From assembly GCA_007118195.1 (NCBI GenBank), contig SKSA01000016.1:1-8092 (forward strand): DNA of 8,092 bases, written 5' to 3'. Both the position numbers and the translations under genes were made by a program. A model generated the notes under the pieces. The model did not search any database. It was not told the DNA's origin and worked only from the letters and a program-made list of their open reading frames with translations. This document shows, one piece after another, positions 1 through 6,876 of the stretch (its first letter is position 1; the number at the start of each line of letters is the position of its first letter). The DNA comes from Anaerobacillus sp. Its GTDB lineage: Bacteria > Bacillota > Bacilli > Bacillales > Anaerobacillaceae.

Positions 1-150
1 CTGTATTTAGTCCTAACGGTGACTGACATTTTGTTATGGGACACCCTATTCTTTGTGGTTAAATAAAGTGTGCCATAAAAAAACTATTCACGTTCACCGG
101 TAAAGGTGATAAAATGAATAGGAACGTACATTCTGTTTTATGTGGATACG
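1..150. other. Non-coding leader upstream of the helicase-nuclease operon
   Basis: I see no credible gene here on either strand. The left edge carries GGGACACCC at 41-49, preceded by TGACATTTTG at 27-36. Positions 94-109 form a small hairpin (TCACC / GGTGA with a 6-base loop), enclosed by ACGTTC (90-95) and GAACGT (122-127); the two pairings share two bases and cannot both form fully. A LexA-like palindrome at 121-134 is listed separately. The stretch belongs to the 5' regulatory region of the downstream operon, because the promoter at 151-179 reads away from it. Confidence 0.5.
121..134. promoter_or_regulatory. Possible LexA (DinR) operator, imperfect
   Basis: The sequence GGAACGTACATTCT fits the Bacillus SOS box consensus CGAACRNRYGTTYC at 11 of 14 positions. 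The left half GAAC and the central RNRY (GTAC) fit. The right half reads ATTC instead of GTTC, and the two outer bases differ. It lies about 17 bp upstream of the proposed -35 element, an unusual place for a repressor that normally overlaps the promoter. The target would make sense, since the operon encodes DNA-end repair enzymes. With three mismatches this is only a candidate. Confidence 0.25.
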
Positions 151-179
151 TTTCAAAGAATGGAAATTATTAGTATAAT
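151..179 (+). promoter_or_regulatory. Sigma-A type promoter of the helicase-nuclease operon
   Basis: A perfect -10 hexamer TATAAT lies at 174-179. With the ideal 17-bp spacer, the -35 position is TTTCAA (151-156), which matches the TTGACA consensus at only three positions, so the promoter may be weak or activator-helped. Transcription would start near 186, leaving a short leader of roughly 35 nt before the ribosome binding site and start codon. No other good -10 is seen between here and the gene. Confidence 0.6.
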
Positions 180-207
180 ACATAGGACGACTTTACTTTA
201 TAAGAAA

Positions 208-212
208 AGGAG
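208..212 (+). promoter_or_regulatory. Ribosome binding site of the AddB-like gene
   Basis: AGGAG, within AAAAGGAGTGAAA, precedes two adjacent ATG codons at 218 and 221. Spacing from AGGAG is 5 nt to the first and 8 nt to the second, so the second is slightly favoured for a Bacillus-type ribosome. A GTG at 212 is in frame but overlaps the binding site itself and is an unlikely start. Confidence 0.7.
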
Positions 213-220
213 TGAAAATG

Positions 221-3172
221 ATGCTCGTTGTAAAAACTTCACCTCTAAAAGCGGTTGCAAATAGCGATCGTCTCAATGATTGTTTTCAAAAGCAAAAACA
301 AATCGCTAAACCAATTTATTACATACTACCATCTAATAAATACCTTCAAGTAGCTCGAAAACGAAAAGCAGGAATTGCGTTTAAAACGTTCGATGATTTA
401 GCGGACCTTTTATTAAAAAAAGCAAAGGTCGATTATTTTCCAGTGTCAGAAAGTGAGCGAACGATTTTTTTTCAACAATTAATTGCCAACGATAAAAAAC
501 GATTTTTAGTAAATCCGCAAGAACTACGTCACAAAGCGAAAGCTTATGCCGAGACATATGGGCAATTAAAGCGACTAGGCTTAACCATTGATGATCTTCC
601 CAAACATTTTCAACAAATGAAACCCGTTTTTTACGAATACGAATCAGAGTGGGTAAAAAAACAACGGTTACTAGATCCGGAAAACAGAATTCACGAAGCA
701 ACATCGTTATCGAAAATCGAGGAATTAAATCTTGGTGGAATTGTCATCGACGGATATTTAGATTTTAGTACATTGCAATACATGGTTATTGCTTATTTTT
801 GTTCGCTTGGCTTTAATATTACGGTGTATCTTCCTGAAGTAAAGGAAGCAGAAATCGTAGAGGAGACGAAACAGCAGCTTCAAAACTTAGGTTTTATGAT
901 TGAAAACAATGAGATTGGAGCGAATATCAGAAAACCTGAAATTTTTGTTAAATCAGCTACAACGATGGAAGAAGAAATACATGGTGTTCTTGACGAAATA
1001 GCCGTTCAAAGTGGTGAAACTCCATTGGAGGAAGTTGGGGTTATTTTAGCGGATGAAAATCGGTATCAAGAAAAATTAGAAAAGGTTGCTACTGAAAAGC
1101 AACTTCCTTTAAAAGTACCGGAGAAGAAAGCAGTTAAGGAATCGTTATTTATCCAATTTATTATTCAATCGTTGTTAAAACATAATGCACGTTTTTATAC
1201 ACGGTGGGATTCCCTTGATATTGTTGATACTATGTTAAGACTTGAGTTTTCTAAAAGTGTTGATTATATGAATAAAAAGAGGGCTTATATTGAAAGTGGA
1301 TTTCTGGCTGAAGAGGATAGCGAAAAATTAGAGACTTATATTCTTTTTCGAAAATCAATGCCTAAAAAAACTAGCTTAATTTCTTATTTAACGTTATTAA
1401 AAGAATTACTTAAAGCAAGCGCCTATACAACCATATGGCACGAGCGACTTTTTACCGAAAGTTCAACGAAAAAATTACAGCAAATCCGGTTTGAATGGAA
1501 GGCGTTTGAGCATCTTACTGCTCTAGTGACAACAAAGGTTGATATGCTCGAATCGCAAGGACTTGAACAATTACAAGTTGATTATCATATTTTTGTAGAT
1601 TGGTTAAGCGAAGGGCTTCAAAGAGGAACGGTTTACGTAGAGCGTGCACCACAAAAGGGAATTCAACTTTTTACTTTTAGAGACGTAGCATTATTTGAAG
1701 GAAGTCATCTTTATGTGTTAGGAATGAACGAAGGCACGTTTCCGAAAGGACATAAATTAAGTGGCTTTTTCCAAGAAAGTGACTTAAAAGATTTACCGAT
1801 TCCGTTTGCGAGCCCAACTAGACGGCTATTTAGAAAAAAAGATGATGCTTTTTTCAATCAATTGTTTTTGTTAGCAGATAAGCTTTCTTTTTCTTATGTT
1901 GCAGGAGTCGATCCTCACAATCCATTGTTACCCTCTGGTTATCTTGAACCGTGGAAAAAAGAAATTGCGGAGCGAACATATAGCACCGCTCAACGGTTTA
2001 GTAAAAAAGAAACAAGTACAAATAACGATTATGAAGAAAAAACAGCCTATCATATCGGTCTAGGAAAAAAAGTTTTAAATATCCCAGAGACACTCGGAAA
2101 AATGTCCCAAAAGCTTGAGGAATTTGAAAAAGGAGAAGAACAAATTTCTACTGGATGGGGTGAAAAATTAAGACGAGATAAGTTATCGGTAACGATGCTC
2201 GAAAGCTATGCGATGTGTCCATTTAAGTATGCTCTTGAACGAATATTAAATGTAAAGGAACCACTTGAAAAAAGAACAACGCTTGACTTTCGCGATGTAG
2301 GTTCAATGCTTCATACCATTATAGAAAAGTTTTATAAACAATTAAACTTAGTCGGAAAACCGTTTTCTACATTTACTGAAGATATGAAAGAAACAGCGGA
2401 GACGGTTTTAATGGATATTTTTGAAGAAGAATGGGGACTAGTAGAGGAAAACCATAGAGATTTTTCTAAGCTACAGCTTTCGATTGAAAAAGAAGAATGG
2501 CAAAAGAAATTATACAAGTGGTGGCTCGCAGAAAAAAAACATTTTTGGGAAAATAAAAAGCTTCGCACAATGCATCTGTTTCGCTTGGAAGAATCGATTG
2601 ATCTTGACGTGAAACTAGATGATGACACAGTGATTACGTTATCTGGGAAAATTGACCGTGTCGATATTGATGAAAACGGTTTTGTAATATATGACTATAA
2701 ATCGGGGTATGCGTCTTTAAACTTTGAAAAAGAAGTTCGTCCAGGTTTAAAACTTCAATTACCACTATATTTAGTGGCAATGGAAAACCGATTAGCTAAT
2801 GGGCATTATCAAATCGATTTATCTGACAGTTTTGAAACAGTTCCAGAGAAACTTACCGCTCATGGTGCATCGTATATTTCATTACGAGAACCAGCTAAAA
2901 GGGCTGGAAACAGTGTTTGGCGAGAAGAACATTTTGATAAAAATAACCCGTTCGATATTAATAAGACTCATGCAACGAAAGAAGAAACTTTAGAGGCAGA
3001 AGTATTTTTAGCGAAATATGAATTAAAAGACCGGTTAAAGGCCCTTTGGCACGGAAGTATCAGTGATTTTTCGGTGAAACCGTTAAAGTGCATTAGTAGC
3101 TGTGCCTACAAATCGGTTTGTCGTGTTACTCAAGATCAAATAGAAGCTGGAGAGGAGGAATGGAAGAGTTGA
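221..3172 (+). CDS. AddB/RexB-like helicase-nuclease subunit (PD-(D/E)XK nuclease, Fe-S staple)
   Basis: This is probably the scanning and nuclease subunit of a heterodimeric enzyme that resects double-strand DNA ends. Numbered from ATG 221 (983 aa), LYVLGMNEGTFP at 497-508 matches the conserved G-N-x-G-x-x-P element of the AddB/RecC helicase-like core. The RecB-family nuclease domain follows: GSMLH near 694-698, GKIDRVD with Asp812, IYDYKSG with Asp825 and Lys827, and LQLPLY with Gln846. An iron-sulphur staple like that of AddB is suggested by Cys666 (AMCPFKY) and a C-terminal cluster Cys957, Cys961 and Cys967. No Walker A is visible at the N terminus, where B. subtilis AddB has one; this and the shorter length (AddB about 1166 aa) resemble RexB. 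The start follows the AGGAG at 208-212; ATG 218 is the alternative. The 3' end overlaps the helicase gene. The family is clear; assignment to AddB, RexB or a separate paralogue is not. Confidence 0.85.
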   Translation: MLVVKTSPLKAVANSDRLNDCFQKQKQIAKPIYYILPSNKYLQVARKRKAGIAFKTFDDLADLLLKKAKVDYFPVSESERTIFFQQLIANDKKRFLVNPQELRHKAKAYAETYGQLKRLGLTIDDLPKHFQQMKPVFYEYESEWVKKQRLLDPENRIHEATSLSKIEELNLGGIVIDGYLDFSTLQYMVIAYFCSLGFNITVYLPEVKEAEIVEETKQQLQNLGFMIENNEIGANIRKPEIFVKSATTMEEEIHGVLDEIAVQSGETPLEEVGVILADENRYQEKLEKVATEKQLPLKVPEKKAVKESLFIQFIIQSLLKHNARFYTRWDSLDIVDTMLRLEFSKSVDYMNKKRAYIESGFLAEEDSEKLETYILFRKSMPKKTSLISYLTLLKELLKASAYTTIWHERLFTESSTKKLQQIRFEWKAFEHLTALVTTKVDMLESQGLEQLQVDYHIFVDWLSEGLQRGTVYVERAPQKGIQLFTFRDVALFEGSHLYVLGMNEGTFPKGHKLSGFFQESDLKDLPIPFASPTRRLFRKKDDAFFNQLFLLADKLSFSYVAGVDPHNPLLPSGYLEPWKKEIAERTYSTAQRFSKKETSTNNDYEEKTAYHIGLGKKVLNIPETLGKMSQKLEEFEKGEEQISTGWGEKLRRDKLSVTMLESYAMCPFKYALERILNVKEPLEKRTTLDFRDVGSMLHTIIEKFYKQLNLVGKPFSTFTEDMKETAETVLMDIFEEEWGLVEENHRDFSKLQLSIEKEEWQKKLYKWWLAEKKHFWENKKLRTMHLFRLEESIDLDVKLDDDTVITLSGKIDRVDIDENGFVIYDYKSGYASLNFEKEVRPGLKLQLPLYLVAMENRLANGHYQIDLSDSFETVPEKLTAHGASYISLREPAKRAGNSVWREEHFDKNNPFDINKTHATKEETLEAEVFLAKYELKDRLKALWHGSISDFSVKPLKCISSCAYKSVCRVTQDQIEAGEEEWKS
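3149..3158 (+). promoter_or_regulatory. Ribosome binding site for the helicase gene, two possible starts
   Basis: GGAGAGGAGG lies inside the end of the upstream gene. GGAG at 3149-3152 is 7 nt from ATG 3160. The stronger AGGAGG at 3153-3158 is only 1 nt from that ATG, too close to serve it, but 10 nt from an in-frame TTG at 3169. That TTG overlaps the upstream TGA stop as TTGA, a classic coupled stop-start arrangement. Either start gives essentially the same protein (1146 or 1143 aa). Confidence 0.6.
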
Positions 3173-6100
3173 ACTTTAATAAAGAACAAGAAACAGCGAT
3201 TTTCAGTGAGAAGCCATTAGTTGTCATTTCCGCAGGTGCTGGTTCTGGTAAGACTCGTGTTTTAACAGAACGATATATTCATATTTGTGAACAAAAGCTG
3301 CAAGAAAAGTTAGGGAATAGGACTTCATCATCAATAGGGGCTACTGTAGAAGAAATTGTCGCGATTACATTTACAGAAAAAGCAGCGCGGGAAATGAAGG
3401 ATCGAATTCGTGGAAGAATTGAGAACAAACGAGCGACTGTCGAAAATCATTATTTAGAAAAAGACGTGAAACTCGCCCGAAACTTTTGGCAAGAACAGAA
3501 AGAAGCGCTTGACGGGGCTTTAATTACGACGTTTCATAGTTTTTGCCATAAGCTGTTACATGAATATGCGTTCGAAGCCGACATGGTCCCGAGTTTTTCT
3601 GTATTAGATGATGTACAAGCAAAGCTTATTCAAATTGATATATTTGAGGATATGTTTGATTCGCCTGAGTTTCACCGGGAATGTCGTCCGATTTATCATT
3701 ATTACACACGAAATCAGCTGAAAGAAGCAATAAAAGCAGTTTATAGTCAAATGAAGGAAATTATTACATCCGTAGACTCGATTGAAACGTTTTTTAATAG
3801 TGACGAAATCGTTCAATTACAATTAGCTACCATTGAAAATGATCGAAAAAGTGCTTTAACTCATTTTTATGAGCAAGCACGCCCTTATGTCATGGAGTTA
3901 GAGGATAGCGAAAAAGTCTCGAAAAAGATCATCGAACATTTCGCAACTGTGAGCGACCTTTCTTTTGCGGAGCCAATAATGGTTTATTCTGAGTTAGAGT
4001 CGGCAATGCCCAAAAAGATATCGAAAAGCTGGCAAGAAAGTAATCCATCTTTATTTGAATTGTATGAGCACTTTTATAAACCGTTAAAAGAAGCTTGGAA
4101 AAAATTAAAAGGACCAACAGAAGCCGAGATTGAAGAGATTAAAGAGATTATTAAACTTTTTGCTCAAATGTTAGCAGTTTTACATGAGAAGTATGACGAG
4201 GCAAAGCGAGAACGTGCGGCACTCGATTTTTCTGATCTTCAACAAAAGGCGATTGCTCTGTTAGAGAACGAAAGCGTACAACATGCGGGTCGAAATAAAT
4301 ATAAACATATGATGGTCGATGAGTTTCAAGATACGAATCAACTACAAATGAATATGTTAACATTTATTCAACCTTCCTATCAGTTTGTTGTCGGAGATGG
4401 AAAACAATCGATTTACCGTTTCCGTGGTGCAGATGTTAGCTTAATGAAAGAGTTAGTCGACTTTTCGAAAAAAGATGAAAATAGTGAATTTATAAATATG
4501 AGTACAAATTACCGTACGTGTGATAGCATTATTCAGTTCGTAAATCTTTCTTTTCAAGAAATTATGGGGGTTGAGGATGACGCTCTTGATCCTTCTTATA
4601 AAATTAATTATACGAAGATTAATAGTCATCGTAATAGCCGTGATGAAATGGAAGGTCGTGTTGAGTTAATTACGGTTCCACCGGAGGACGATAGCGAAGA
4701 GGAAGAAGAGAAACGAAAGATACCATCAGAATACGAAGTAATTACTAATCGCATGCTTGAAATGATGGAGGAGAAAAAAGAGATCGTTGCTGAAGAAGAC
4801 CATTGGCGGGCACCTGAGTGGCGAGACTTTGCCATATTAATTCAAGCAAGAACGAAATTGACGAAATTAGAAAAAGCATTAAAGGATAAAAGAATACCGT
4901 ATGTCGTTTATGGCGGAATTGGTTTTTATGAGAAACAAGAAGTAAGAGATATGTTGACGCTTATCGAATGGATCAACCGTCCTTGGGAATCACTTTATAT
5001 TTTATCATTACTGCGAAGTCCGTTATTTGGTGTAACCGTCGAAGGTTTTTTAACGATTGATGAATGTTTAGAAGAAGAAACAACGTTAGCTTCCTATATT
5101 TATGAAGGTTTATTTTTAGAAGACGCTAGTATTGATGATGATTTAAAAAATTCCTTGAAGAAATTAAAACGGTTTTATGAAGAATGGGTACCATACACCC
5201 CTCAAACATCCATACAAACTTATTTAAATGAGCTTTTTAGTCAATCTGGTTTAAAAGCAATGTTACTGTTACAAAGAAATAATATTCAGCTAGTGAAAAA
5301 TGTAGAAAAGTTAATTGATGTTTTAGCTCAATTTCAAACGGCTTCGTTAGATGATTTGTTAGAGCAAGTGAAGCAACTAGCAGCATTATCTGAAAAAGAA
5401 GGGGAAGCCGAAGTAGAGTTAGCTGAAGGTAATATGGTTCATATTATGACGGTTCATGCGTCCAAAGGATTAGAATTTCCAATTGTATTTTTACCTGATT
5501 TGGCTAAAGGAGCTCGAGGCGATTCTGGAAGTATTCGTTTTGATAAAGACGTAAGAGTCGTCGTTGAATATGAAAAGGAAAAAGAAGACGACCCTTTAAA
5601 GAAACCAGCTAAGAAATCGTCTCCTTCTTTTGAAACAATTAAAGCTCAAGCGAAAAACCAAGCCAGTGAAGAGGCGAAGCGATTGTTTTACGTTGCTGTA
5701 ACGCGAGCAAAAGATTATTTAGTTTTATCAACGGTTGATAAAGCAATAAATGATTCATGGTATGATATGCTTCAAAAAGCATTAGAACAAAATAGTCTTT
5801 TAAACGACTATCTTATAGAACGTTCAAAAATAGACGAATACGAAAAGTGGGAAGAAACGGATGAGGTTTATGAGCCACCTACAATGATAGAAAGGTCTAC
5901 ACTTCCGGTAAGTTGTTCAGTTTCAGAAATTATGACATTTATGAATGATCCGTTGAAATATTACTATAAATACATCGTAAAAGCTGAGGATCTTTGGCTC
6001 GCAGATGAACAAGAGAGTCGTCCAATAGAAAACGACGAACTTTATACTTCAGGAGCTACACTCGGCTCGATTGTACATCGCGCATGTGAGCTGATCGATA

Positions 6101-6600
6101 ACGGCTATAGTTTAGACGAAGCAAAGGAAGATGCGCTCTCGATCCTCGAAGATGTGTTTGAACAAAAACGTTATGAACAACCATTAGACGAATTAGTTGT
6201 TAATTTCAGACAGTTAGATGAATTTCAATTAGGTCAACATGTAGCGAATGAATGGGCGTTTACCGTTGAAATTGAAGGGGTCGAAATTATCGGGGAGATT
6301 GACAAAATTGTTAAAAAGGACGGACAGTATCATTTAATTGATTTGAAGACGAATAAAGGGGAAAATTATGATCTATTGACGAGCTATTATACACCTCAGC
6401 TTTATTTGTATAAACTAGCTTTTGAAAAAGCGTACGGCCAAAAAGTGAACCAAATGTCATTGTTTTTTATGAGAGCCGGAAAAAAAGGTTTTAAAACGAT
6501 TATCTTTGATGAAGCGGTTGAAAACGAAGTTCGCGAAGTGATTAAAAAGCTGGCGCATTTGAAGCGAAATTCAGTTACAAAACTAGATTTCATTAAATAG
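3160..6600 (+). CDS. AddA/RexA/RecB-like UvrD-family helicase with C-terminal nuclease
   Basis: This is the likely motor subunit: a superfamily 1A, 3'-5' ATP-dependent DNA helicase fused to a RecB-type nuclease. Numbered from ATG 3160 (1146 aa), it has Walker A GAGSGKT at 26-32, motif Ia AITFTEKAAREMKDRI at 68-83, TTFHSFC near 123, Walker B VDEFQD with Asp387-Glu388, and motif III VVGDGKQSIYRFRGAD at 410-425. Then come motif IV STNYRT at 448, motif V TVHASKGLEFPIVF near 764, and motif VI LFYVAVTRAKD near 842. The nuclease domain has GSIVH (His973), GEIDK (Asp1048), LIDLKTNK (Asp1061, Lys1063) and TPQLYLY (Gln1080). All catalytic positions look intact, so both ATPase and nuclease should work. 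An acidic low-complexity stretch lies near 507-517. It is shorter than B. subtilis AddA (about 1232 aa). It overlaps the AddB-like gene by 13 nt (4 nt if TTG 3169 is used), so the two products are probably made together and act as a complex. Confidence 0.88.
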   Translation: MEELNFNKEQETAIFSEKPLVVISAGAGSGKTRVLTERYIHICEQKLQEKLGNRTSSSIGATVEEIVAITFTEKAAREMKDRIRGRIENKRATVENHYLEKDVKLARNFWQEQKEALDGALITTFHSFCHKLLHEYAFEADMVPSFSVLDDVQAKLIQIDIFEDMFDSPEFHRECRPIYHYYTRNQLKEAIKAVYSQMKEIITSVDSIETFFNSDEIVQLQLATIENDRKSALTHFYEQARPYVMELEDSEKVSKKIIEHFATVSDLSFAEPIMVYSELESAMPKKISKSWQESNPSLFELYEHFYKPLKEAWKKLKGPTEAEIEEIKEIIKLFAQMLAVLHEKYDEAKRERAALDFSDLQQKAIALLENESVQHAGRNKYKHMMVDEFQDTNQLQMNMLTFIQPSYQFVVGDGKQSIYRFRGADVSLMKELVDFSKKDENSEFINMSTNYRTCDSIIQFVNLSFQEIMGVEDDALDPSYKINYTKINSHRNSRDEMEGRVELITVPPEDDSEEEEEKRKIPSEYEVITNRMLEMMEEKKEIVAEEDHWRAPEWRDFAILIQARTKLTKLEKALKDKRIPYVVYGGIGFYEKQEVRDMLTLIEWINRPWESLYILSLLRSPLFGVTVEGFLTIDECLEEETTLASYIYEGLFLEDASIDDDLKNSLKKLKRFYEEWVPYTPQTSIQTYLNELFSQSGLKAMLLLQRNNIQLVKNVEKLIDVLAQFQTASLDDLLEQVKQLAALSEKEGEAEVELAEGNMVHIMTVHASKGLEFPIVFLPDLAKGARGDSGSIRFDKDVRVVVEYEKEKEDDPLKKPAKKSSPSFETIKAQAKNQASEEAKRLFYVAVTRAKDYLVLSTVDKAINDSWYDMLQKALEQNSLLNDYLIERSKIDEYEKWEETDEVYEPPTMIERSTLPVSCSVSEIMTFMNDPLKYYYKYIVKAEDLWLADEQESRPIENDELYTSGATLGSIVHRACELIDNGYSLDEAKEDALSILEDVFEQKRYEQPLDELVVNFRQLDEFQLGQHVANEWAFTVEIEGVEIIGEIDKIVKKDGQYHLIDLKTNKGENYDLLTSYYTPQLYLYKLAFEKAYGQKVNQMSLFFMRAGKKGFKTIIFDEAVENEVREVIKKLAHLKRNSVTKLDFIK

Positions 6601-6707
6601 TGAAGTGGCTGAAATTGAACGTGCTCATAAAGCGCAATTAAATGAGCAGCTCTTACAAGAAAATAAACAGCGCTGTATATCGACACGGCGAATTATATAA
6701 AATATAA
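6599..6707 (+). pseudogene. Coding-like tail out of frame after the helicase (possible frameshifted remnant)
   Basis: Immediately after the helicase TAG stop, the frame reached by skipping one base is open for 33 codons (6599-6697, stop TAA 6698-6700). It gives a charged, helix-forming peptide containing EVAEIERAHKAQLNEQLL and ENKQR. Just before its end, another frame reads AVYRHGELYKI and stops at 6705-6707, directly against the terminator. Neither piece has a ribosome binding site with a good start. It may be the original C terminus of the helicase, lost by a single-base change, or the eroded end of a small separate gene. I do not recognise a family. Chance is possible at this length. Confidence 0.25.
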
Positions 6708-6745
6708 AAGGATTGACCATTAAGATGGTTGATCCTTTTTATTTT
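6706..6745 (+). terminator. Rho-independent terminator of the helicase-nuclease operon
   Basis: A long hairpin pairs 6706-6720 with 6725-6739 around the 4-base loop TAAG. The core is GGATTGACCAT against ATGGTTGATCC, perfect apart from two adjacent G-T wobbles, extended by A-T pairs at the base. The T run TTTTTATTTT follows at 6736-6745. It ends the operon about 105 bp after the helicase stop and separates it from the HAD gene. Confidence 0.9.
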
Positions 6746-6830
6746 ACATTGATGAGATTTTAAGGCTCGACGTTTTAACTTTTCTTTATTTGAACTATAG
6801 TTTAATTACAGATTGTTTTCTTAAAGAAGA

Positions 6831-6836
6831 TATACT
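6831..6836 (+). promoter_or_regulatory. Possible -10 element for the HAD hydrolase gene
   Basis: TATACT at 6831-6836 is the best -10-like hexamer between the operon terminator and the HAD gene, about 40 bp before the start codon. No good -35 lies at the ideal distance; TTACAG at 6806-6811 would need a 19-bp spacer. TATACA at 6844-6849, with TTAAAG 17 bp upstream, is an alternative. A promoter is expected because a strong terminator precedes the gene, but its exact position is uncertain. Confidence 0.3.
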
Positions 6837-6876
6837 ACTCTTTTATACATAGAGAAAGGGAAGGGGCAAGTACATA

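Noticed and set aside
212..217. GTG 212 as start of the AddB-like gene
   Set aside because: It overlaps the AGGAG binding site, leaving no ribosome binding site for itself; ATG 218 or 221 fit better.
2799..2993. 64-codon plus-strand frame inside the AddB-like gene
   Set aside because: It lies wholly within a well-supported coding frame containing conserved nuclease motifs, and its product has no recognisable features.
3118..3159. TTG 3118 as start of the helicase
   Set aside because: It adds 14 residues (MSCYSRSNRSWRGG) from the opposite-frame end of the upstream gene and lacks a binding site; ATG 3160 or TTG 3169 have one.
4626..4835. Serine-rich minus-strand frame inside the helicase
   Set aside because: It is the antisense reading of the acidic Glu/Asp stretch, where GAA/GAG runs become Ser/Phe codons.
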